Part shown: positions 7,503 to 12,603 of the stretch, piece after piece
Numbering within the stretch: position 1 is the first letter of the stretch
Layout: every line of letters starts with the position of its first letter
Notes under the pieces: generated by a model
The model's input: the letters and a program-made list of their open reading frames with translations, nothing else
Told to the model about the DNA's origin: nothing
The model's database searches: none
Program-made: the position numbers and the translations under genes
NCBI GenBank assembly: GCA_905373665.1
Contig: CAJPTV010000069.1
Location: forward strand, 1-12,603
Source of the DNA: Bacteroidia bacterium
GTDB taxonomy: Bacteria > Bacteroidota > Bacteroidia > Bacteroidales > CAJPTX01
Reading direction: 5' to 3'
DNA: 12,603 nucleotides

Positions 7503-8852
7503 ATGTCTAGAATAATCTTTTCACGGTGTCTCTTAGCCTCTCTCCTACTGGTGCTTGTCACCTCTCATCTATTTGCTCAGGTCAAAGACCCTCGCTTTGA
7601 TAATCCGAAGTATGGGCCTGACCCAGCTACGCGCGAAGAGTGTCTGAAGAACACTTCGTTTTATTCGGAATATTACAAGCAAAAGAACTATAAGGACGCC
7701 GCTCAGGGGTGGTCTATTGCTTATACGATTTGTCCGAAGTCTTCTGAGAACCTCTATATACGTGGTATCACGATGCTGAAGGCTTCTATTGCAGAAACGG
7801 CAGACCCGACCGCTCGCAAGAAGCTTGTCGATAGTCTGATGGCCGTTTATGACAAGCGTATTCGTTTCTTTAAGAAAGAGGGTGCGAACTTGGCGAATAA
7901 GGGGTTGGATCTCTTCTCCTTGAGTCCAGAGCGCGCGGCAGAGATTTATGCGATTCTGAATCACTCTGATCAGATTCAACAAGAACAGACCGAACCGCAG
8001 GTGTATCTCGTCATGATGCAGGCTACCAAAGATCTGTATGCGAATCAGAAGCTCCCTGCCGACTCGGTGATTGCGGTCTACTCGCGTCTCTCTGACAAGT
8101 TTGCTAAAAAGCTCGCTGCTAACCCAAATGATGAGAAGTTGAAGCCTATGTCTGAGAATCTCGATGCGCTATTTACGAGTGCGGGCGTGGCAAACTGCGA
8201 AAATCTTATCTCGATTTATGCACCCAAGTTTAACGCGAACCCTGGGGATTTGGAACAGGCTCGTGCGATCTACAATCAACTCTCCGCACTCCGTTGCAAT
8301 GACTCGGAGCTTTACATGAATGTGGCGCTTGCACTCTTCAATGCAAATCCGAATTCTACCCTTGGGATCGAAGTGGCACGCATCTATATGGCAAAGCGTA
8401 AGAATGCGGAGGCTGATGATATCTTTAAGCGTGCTATTGCGGCAGAACAAGATCCCGAAAAGCGTTCGAATATGCTTGTGGAACATGCGAGTTTCGTGGG
8501 GAATGTGATGGGCGATATGGTGCGCGCACGTGCATTGGCTAATGAGGCTATTTCTCTCAATGCAGCACAAGGGCACGCCTATTTCGTTATCGGTCAGCTG
8601 TATGCTTCTACCAAGAACTGCGGTTCTAACAAGATTGACAATCTATCGGTATATTGGGCTGCGATTGACAAGTTCAATCAAGCGAAGAGCATCGACGCGA
8701 GTCTGACAGGAGACTGCAACAAGCAAATAGCGTTCTATTCGCAGTATTTCCCTTCAACCGAAGAAATCTTCTTCCAAGACCTCGAAGTAGGTAAGTCTTT
8801 CAACGTTCCCTGTTGGATCAATGAGCGTACAACTATCCGTGCGAAGAACTAA
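7503..8852 (+). CDS. Exported tetratricopeptide-repeat protein
   Basis: A signal peptide (hydrophobic 9-24, cleavage probably after Ala25 in LFA-Q) precedes 424 mature residues made almost wholly of helix pairs. TPR-like units are seen near 55-92 (YKQKNYKDAAQGWSIAYTICP), 230-282, 289-320 and 339-375 (ALANEAISLNAAQGHAYFVIG). TPR proteins are protein-protein scaffolds; a periplasmic or outer-membrane-associated role is likely, perhaps with the barrel protein encoded 24 bases upstream. The C-terminus ends GKSFNVPCWINERTTIRAKN, which resembles the close of other Bacteroidota members as I remember them. Cysteines at 47, 77, 232, 265, 373, 405 and 437 of an exported protein suggest disulfides. ATG at 7503. 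The coding end overlaps lptC by 32 bases. Confidence 0.85.
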   Translation: MSRIIFSRCLLASLLLVLVTSHLFAQVKDPRFDNPKYGPDPATREECLKNTSFYSEYYKQKNYKDAAQGWSIAYTICPKSSENLYIRGITMLKASIAETADPTARKKLVDSLMAVYDKRIRFFKKEGANLANKGLDLFSLSPERAAEIYAILNHSDQIQQEQTEPQVYLVMMQATKDLYANQKLPADSVIAVYSRLSDKFAKKLAANPNDEKLKPMSENLDALFTSAGVANCENLISIYAPKFNANPGDLEQARAIYNQLSALRCNDSELYMNVALALFNANPNSTLGIEVARIYMAKRKNAEADDIFKRAIAAEQDPEKRSNMLVEHASFVGNVMGDMVRARALANEAISLNAAQGHAYFVIGQLYASTKNCGSNKIDNLSVYWAAIDKFNQAKSIDASLTGDCNKQIAFYSQYFPSTEEIFFQDLEVGKSFNVPCWINERTTIRAKN

Positions 8853-9495
8853 CAGCAAACGGAGTGAACTTTTTAACCTTCACCGACTGGGACGAGAGTC
8901 CCAGCTCGGGGGAGGTCTTTTCTTACTTATGCTTTTTTCCTCGCTACTCTTTTTAATGGGCTGTGCTAACACGGCAGAGGAGATTAGAGATTACTCTCGT
9001 CTCGGCACTGGACCGATGGTGGAGGCCGATGAAATCGATTTACGGATGACCGAAAAGGGGGGCGTTGTCGTCAGAGTAAAAGCTCCCATGATGCGCTCGT
9101 TTGATTCTGACGAAAAGAAATTTGACGAGTTTGAACAGGGCATCTCCGTACAGTCTTATGATGCGGATGGGACGCCGAGTTCGAGTATTTCGGCCTCATA
9201 CGCGATTTATCAGCGACAAGAGAAGCTATGGGAAGCGCGTCAACACGTGGTAGCGGTGAACGAAAAGGGCGATTCTATTCAAACGGAGCAAATCTTCTGG
9301 GACGAGAACAACGGACGAGTCTATACGAATGCGAATGTGAGGATTCGGACAGCCTCGGCCGTTCTGTTTGGGAAGGGGTTGGAGAGTGATGATCGTTTCA
9401 TCGATTGGGAAATTAAGGAACCCACGGGCGTAATAGCGGTACCAGATGAGCGCACGCAGGCAGATCAAATGACGTTACAAAAAGCAGTATTATGA
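8821..9495 (+). CDS. lptC: LPS export protein LptC, lipoprotein form
   Basis: LptC takes lipopolysaccharide from the LptBFG transporter and passes it to LptA in the periplasmic bridge. The 224 residues show a hydrophobic segment (33-46) ending in the lipobox LMGC, Cys48, so this LptC is probably a lipoprotein, as in many Bacteroidota, rather than anchored by a helix as in E. coli. The body (about 65-205) has the beta-jellyroll pattern of the LptA/LptC family: short alternating strands, with GDSIQTEQIFWDENNGRVYT (150-169) as the typical C-terminal stretch. The signal peptide has an unusually long 30-residue charged lead with the ATG at 8821; a GTG at 8839 would shorten it by six codons. The start lies inside the TPR gene and the stop overlaps the next start (ATGA). 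Confidence 0.85.
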   Translation: MSVQLSVRRTNSKRSELFNLHRLGRESQLGGGLFLLMLFSSLLFLMGCANTAEEIRDYSRLGTGPMVEADEIDLRMTEKGGVVVRVKAPMMRSFDSDEKKFDEFEQGISVQSYDADGTPSSSISASYAIYQRQEKLWEARQHVVAVNEKGDSIQTEQIFWDENNGRVYTNANVRIRTASAVLFGKGLESDDRFIDWEIKEPTGVIAVPDERTQADQMTLQKAVL

Positions 9496-9689
9496 GATAT
9501 TTTCAAATCGTGATGGAGATCCTCTGGGTGGTTCTCGCCTTGCTGTGTCTCTATTTGGGGATTACACGTTGGCATGTCCCAGGGCACTTCTCGCTTATTT
9601 TCTTCATTATGGCAGGTGTGGCGCTCTTGATGGCCTTCTTTAGAAACTACACACGTCGAAAACGTGAGCGGCGTCCACGGAGATCGTAA
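9492..9689 (+). CDS. Small two-helix membrane protein, function unknown
   Basis: The 65-residue protein has two predicted membrane helices (about 5-25 and 34-51) joined by a short loop (RWHVPGHF). It ends in a strongly basic tail (RNYTRRKRERRPRRS), which puts the C-terminus, and so also the N-terminus, on the cytoplasmic side. Its ATG overlaps the lptC stop as ATGA, a strong sign of coupled translation and a reason to accept so short a gene. No named family came to mind. A role with LPS export or with the membrane protein encoded next is an inference from position alone. Confidence 0.72.
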   Translation: MRYFQIVMEILWVVLALLCLYLGITRWHVPGHFSLIFFIMAGVALLMAFFRNYTRRKRERRPRRS

Positions 9690-9735
9690 TACATTCCCCC
9701 TCATGCCTGCACCATCCCACTAAACCGATCTTGTT

Positions 9736-11004
9736 TTGTCTATCTACTGGTTGTTTGCCCTCTCTTTGCTCTTCTCTGCGCTCTTTTCGGGTACAGAGAT
9801 TGCCTTTTTGACTGCCAATCGTTTGCGGTTGGAATTGGATAAGAAACAGAACCCCCTCCTTGCCCGACTTCTCTCCATCTATACCTCCAACCCAGCGCTT
9901 TTCATAGCCTCTATTCTGGTGGGGAACAATGTCGCCCTTGTGCTTTATGGTTTGGCTATTTCGGAAATACTCAATCCTTACCTCGGAGGCTTTTTCTCCG
10001 ATCCGTGGCTCTTACTGCTGCTTCAGACGCTTCTGAGTACCATCCTTTTATTGCTCTTTGCTGAGTTTCTTCCGAAGGCGATTTGCCGCATCCATGCCAA
10101 TGGCTTGCTCAAGGTTTTGGCTTTTCCCATCTTCCTCTTTTACATCCTTTTTTACCCAGTGAGCAAATTGATGACGCTCTTGTCTGGGCACTTGGTGCGT
10201 CTTTTTACAAAGCGTAATTTGCTTACCACGCCGCAACCGACGATATTCGGACGTAATGACCTGAACGTCTTGATAGAAGAGGCCGCACAGCAGTCCGAAG
10301 AAGAGGACGAACATGACCCAGATCCTTCGCGAAATGCCTTACGTTTGATGCGCAATGCGTTAGAGTTTAGCGAGGCTAAGGTACGGGATTGTTATGTGCC
10401 CCGTCCGGATATTGTGACCATTGACGTAAATGACTCTCTTGAGGAGTTGCGTGCGCTCTTCATCTCGTCAAACTTTTCCCGTATCCCCGTTTACGAAAAC
10501 ACGGTCGACAACATTATCGGCTATGTGAATGCGAAGTCGCTCTTCCGCCATCCGGATTCTATTCGGCAGATTCTCATCTCATTGCGCTTCATACCCGAGA
10601 CCATGAGCGCAAGCCGCCTTCTTTCAGATTTTATCCACTCCTCCTCTTCCATGGCTATCGTAGTGGATGAGTTTGGTGGCACCGCAGGGTTGGTCACGAT
10701 AGAAGATTTGGTGGAAGAGATCTTTGGGGAGATTAACGACGAACACGACCGGCTTGACATCCAAATGTCCGAGGTCGGCGAGGGCGTGTATCATCTCTCT
10801 GGGCGTGCAGAGGTCGAGGAAGTCAATGAGCGTTTTGGGTTAAAAATACCAGAATCTGACGATTATGATACCGTTGCGGGCTACATTCTTGCGCATCACC
10901 CCAGCATCCCTGTCGAGGGGGCTACGTGTGTGATAGAAGATTATACATTCCGCATCCTTAAGGTTGAAGGGAGTCGGATTACACTGGTCGAGCTTACTCT
11001 TTAG
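9736..11004 (+). CDS. CNNM/CorC-type membrane protein (DUF21, CBS pair, transporter-associated domain)
   Basis: The 422-residue protein has the CNNM layout. A DUF21 membrane domain (1 to about 160; helices near 3-23, 55-80, 90-112, 125-150) carries SGTEIAF (18-24) and GNNVAL (63-68). A CBS pair (about 222-340) includes FSRIPVYENTVDNIIGYV (247-264) and VVDEFGGTAGLVTIEDLVEE (309-328). The CorC_HlyC domain lies at about 345-422. Family members are linked to Mg2+/Co2+ efflux; older records call them hemolysins, and GldE of gliding Bacteroidota is a homologue. The start must be the TTG at 9736: an in-frame stop lies at 9721, no ATG or GTG lies between, and the first helix begins at once. The acidic run EEEDEHDPDP (188-197) sits in the linker. 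A 46-base gap without an evident promoter separates it from the small membrane-protein gene. Confidence 0.92.
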   Translation: MSIYWLFALSLLFSALFSGTEIAFLTANRLRLELDKKQNPLLARLLSIYTSNPALFIASILVGNNVALVLYGLAISEILNPYLGGFFSDPWLLLLLQTLLSTILLLLFAEFLPKAICRIHANGLLKVLAFPIFLFYILFYPVSKLMTLLSGHLVRLFTKRNLLTTPQPTIFGRNDLNVLIEEAAQQSEEEDEHDPDPSRNALRLMRNALEFSEAKVRDCYVPRPDIVTIDVNDSLEELRALFISSNFSRIPVYENTVDNIIGYVNAKSLFRHPDSIRQILISLRFIPETMSASRLLSDFIHSSSSMAIVVDEFGGTAGLVTIEDLVEEIFGEINDEHDRLDIQMSEVGEGVYHLSGRAEVEEVNERFGLKIPESDDYDTVAGYILAHHPSIPVEGATCVIEDYTFRILKVEGSRITLVELTL

Positions 11005-11035
11005 TCCTTCAGCGCTTTCTTTTCCAGATGCGCGG

Positions 11036-11068
11036 TTGTCGGTCTATTTCATTTATTAACTACCTTTG
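11036..11068 (+). promoter_or_regulatory. Candidate Bacteroidota promoter for xseB and the DUF2723 gene
   Basis: TACCTTTG (11061-11068) matches the -7 consensus TAnnTTTG. TTG at 11036-11038 may serve as the -33 element, with a 22-base gap, slightly longer than usual. Transcription would start near 11073-11075, leaving a short leader before the xseB ATG at 11092. It suggests a transcription unit separate from the mfd-to-CNNM run, although no terminator hairpin is visible after the CNNM gene. Confidence 0.6.
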
Positions 11069-11091
11069 CCCGAGGTAATACGTAGAAAGTT

Positions 11092-11352
11092 ATGGATATT
11101 GCTATCTCTTCCTCCACGACGGTTGAAGAATTGCTTGCGAGCAATCTTTCTTATGCACAAGCTGTTGAGCATTTGGAGGCGATCGGGCGTGGACTCTCTT
11201 CGGGGGCTATTGCTCTAGAGGAGTTGGAGGGTAAGGTTGCCGAGATGGATCTTCTTCTTCGTTTCTGCGTAAAGAAACTTGGTTTGGTACAGGGCGCTGT
11301 GGGGAAAGTTATGGAGGGTTGGAAGCCCCTATTAGACGGATTGAATGAATAA
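11092..11352 (+). CDS. xseB: Exodeoxyribonuclease VII small subunit
   Basis: XseB is the small, helical subunit that associates with XseA to form exonuclease VII, which degrades single-stranded DNA to short oligonucleotides. The 86-residue protein shows the family pattern: LSYAQAVEHLEAIGRGLSSG (19-38), then LEELEGKVAEMDLLLRFCVKKL (42-63), matching the usual layout of a first helix with LEEI, a turn with SG, and a second helix ending near CxxKL. The start is the ATG at 11092, placed just after a candidate promoter. xseA is not in the window. The stop is overlapped by the next start codon. A chance match of a small helical protein is possible but unlikely given both helices. Confidence 0.82.
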   Translation: MDIAISSSTTVEELLASNLSYAQAVEHLEAIGRGLSSGAIALEELEGKVAEMDLLLRFCVKKLGLVQGAVGKVMEGWKPLLDGLNE

Positions 11353-12603
11353 ATTAAGTTACCAGAAGATTGACCGGATTGCCGGTTGGGGGGTATTTGT
11401 CGTAGCCACGTTGGTCTACCTACTTACCCTAGAGCCTACGGCTAGTTTTTGGGACTGTGGAGAGTTTATTGCCTGTGGCTATAAGCTGATGGTGGGGCAT
11501 CCTCCGGGAGCGCCGTTCTTCATGCTGCTGGTACGTCTTTTCTCTCTCTTTGCCCCCGATGTGGAGCACGTCGGGCTTTTGGCGAATGCGATGTCGGCAT
11601 TTGCCAGTGGGGCTACGATTATGTTCCTTTATTGGACGATTGCACACTTCGCACGTCGCCTTATTTTGCAAAAAGAGGAACGCGAGCTCTCCCTCTGGGA
11701 AAAGGTCTCTGTGGTGGGGGCATCCCTTATTGGGGCGCTCTGTTATACCTTTAGCGATACCTTCTGGTTCTCTGCAGTGGAGGGCGAGGTCTACGCACTT
11801 TCGTCGCTTTTTACCGCAGTGGTCTTTTGGGCGATGTTAAAGTGGGAGTCGGAGGCTTTTCAGCCCAGAGCCGACCGCTGGATTGTCCTTATCGCTTACC
11901 TGATGGGGCTCTCTATTGGGGTGCACTTGCTGAACCTTTTGGCAATCCCCGCTATCTGCTTGGTGTACTACTTCCGAAAGTATAAATTCTCTTGGTGGGG
12001 ACTCTTGAAGTGCCTTGTTTTGAGCGGCGTGTTGTTGCTTGCGGTGCTTTATGGGGTTATCCAAGGGCTTATTGTCATAGCCTCCTCTTTTGAGCTCCTC
12101 TTTGTCAATGGTTTTGGGTTGCCGTTTATGTCGGGGGCTATTTTCTTCTTCTTGCTTTTGGCGGGAGGGATCGTCTTCGGTGTATTACTTTCGCGTAAAC
12201 GTCGTGCCTATACCATACACCTCCTGTTTGTTTGCTTTGCGATGCTTTTGCTGGGCTATTCGAGCTATGCGCTAATTGTGGTGCGTTCGCTTGCAAACCC
12301 GACACTCGATCAGAATGGGGTCGATAATATGTTTGCCCTTAAGTCTTATCTTAATCGAGAGCAGTATGGCGATCGACCGTTGCTTACAGGGGCTTATTAC
12401 AACGCCCCCGTGGAAGACTATGTGGATGGGAACGAGGTCTATGCGCCGCGTGGCGATCGTTACGAGGTGGTAACAAAGCGCACAGAGCCCGTCTATGATA
12501 GACGTTTTGAAACCATATTTCCCCGTATCTGGAGTCACGACCCTGTGCACGTAAGGGGCTACAAAATGTGGGTCGACCTCAAAGGGACGCCTATCTCCAC
12601 GCG
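11345..12603 (+). CDS. DUF2723 membrane protein, protein O-mannosyltransferase-like (3' end outside window)
   Basis: An open frame from the ATG at 11345 runs 419 codons to the right edge without a stop. The protein is rich in membrane helices (about 11-29, 54-70, 78-100, 121-137, 149-164, 179-209, 219-247, 260-282, 290-314). It carries the first-loop signature FWDCGEFIACGYKLMVGHPP (35-54), with Asp37 and Glu40 in the acidic position used by GT-C glycosyltransferases, and WFSAVEGEVYAL (141-152). DUF2723 proteins are usually about 1000 residues, so most of the soluble C-terminal part is probably missing. Human TMEM260, which shares this domain, is a protein O-mannosyltransferase; Bacteroidota O-glycosylate many exported proteins. 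Activity here is inferred from the family. The start overlaps the last 8 bases of xseB, so the two are co-transcribed. Confidence 0.87.
   Translation, partial: MNKLSYQKIDRIAGWGVFVVATLVYLLTLEPTASFWDCGEFIACGYKLMVGHPPGAPFFMLLVRLFSLFAPDVEHVGLLANAMSAFASGATIMFLYWTIAHFARRLILQKEERELSLWEKVSVVGASLIGALCYTFSDTFWFSAVEGEVYALSSLFTAVVFWAMLKWESEAFQPRADRWIVLIAYLMGLSIGVHLLNLLAIPAICLVYYFRKYKFSWWGLLKCLVLSGVLLLAVLYGVIQGLIVIASSFELLFVNGFGLPFMSGAIFFFLLLAGGIVFGVLLSRKRRAYTIHLLFVCFAMLLLGYSSYALIVVRSLANPTLDQNGVDNMFALKSYLNREQYGDRPLLTGAYYNAPVEDYVDGNEVYAPRGDRYEVVTKRTEPVYDRRFETIFPRIWSHDPVHVRGYKMWVDLKGTPIST

Noticed and set aside
1..12603. tRNA, rRNA, CRISPR arrays, transposases or phage genes
   Set aside because: I looked for cloverleaf patterns, regularly spaced repeats and transposase or integrase motifs on both strands and found none I could support.

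Overview
The window reads as ordinary chromosomal DNA of a Bacteroidota bacterium, most likely Porphyromonas or a close relative. The grounds are a DPP5-type S9 peptidase of the Porphyromonas kind, the run coaX - outer-membrane protein - TPR protein - LptC - CNNM protein that recurs in this phylum, a DUF2723 glycosyltransferase, Bacteroidota-style promoter boxes (TAnnTTTG) and the near absence of Shine-Dalgarno sequences. Genus is inferred from remembered family resemblance, not from a search. Every gene I accept lies on the + strand, and I see no tRNA, rRNA, CRISPR array, transposase, phage gene or integrase.

Layout. 1-1193: C-terminal part of a dipeptidyl-peptidase 5-like serine peptidase, cut by the window edge and followed by a good terminator hairpin. 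1262-1560: a gene-free stretch with a sharp base-composition break near 1510 (about 64% G+C at 1401-1500, about 37% at 1521-1670), several inverted repeats and a sequence that recurs in opposite orientation after the next gene. 1561-1676: probable promoter and palindromic leader of siaC. 1677-2063: a SiaC-family (DUF1987) regulatory phosphoprotein, alone.

2148-11004: a tightly packed run, probably one or two operons: mfd (transcription-repair coupling factor), coaX (type III pantothenate kinase, overlapping mfd by 1 base), an outer-membrane beta-barrel protein starting inside coaX, a periplasmic TPR protein, lptC (overlapping the TPR gene), a 65-residue two-helix membrane protein (overlapping lptC by 4 bases) and a CNNM/CorC-type membrane protein that must start at TTG. 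The middle of this run is envelope biogenesis; mfd and coaX are housekeeping genes at its head.

11036-12603: a fresh promoter, xseB (exodeoxyribonuclease VII small subunit, without xseA beside it), and overlapping it the first 419 codons of a large DUF2723 membrane protein (protein O-mannosyltransferase-like), cut by the window end.

I found no clear new multi-gene system. The points most worth checking are the siaC leader with overlapping palindromes, the inverted related sequences flanking siaC (a possible dispersed repeat), the unexplained small membrane protein coupled to lptC, and the pairing of xseB with a glycosyltransferase gene.
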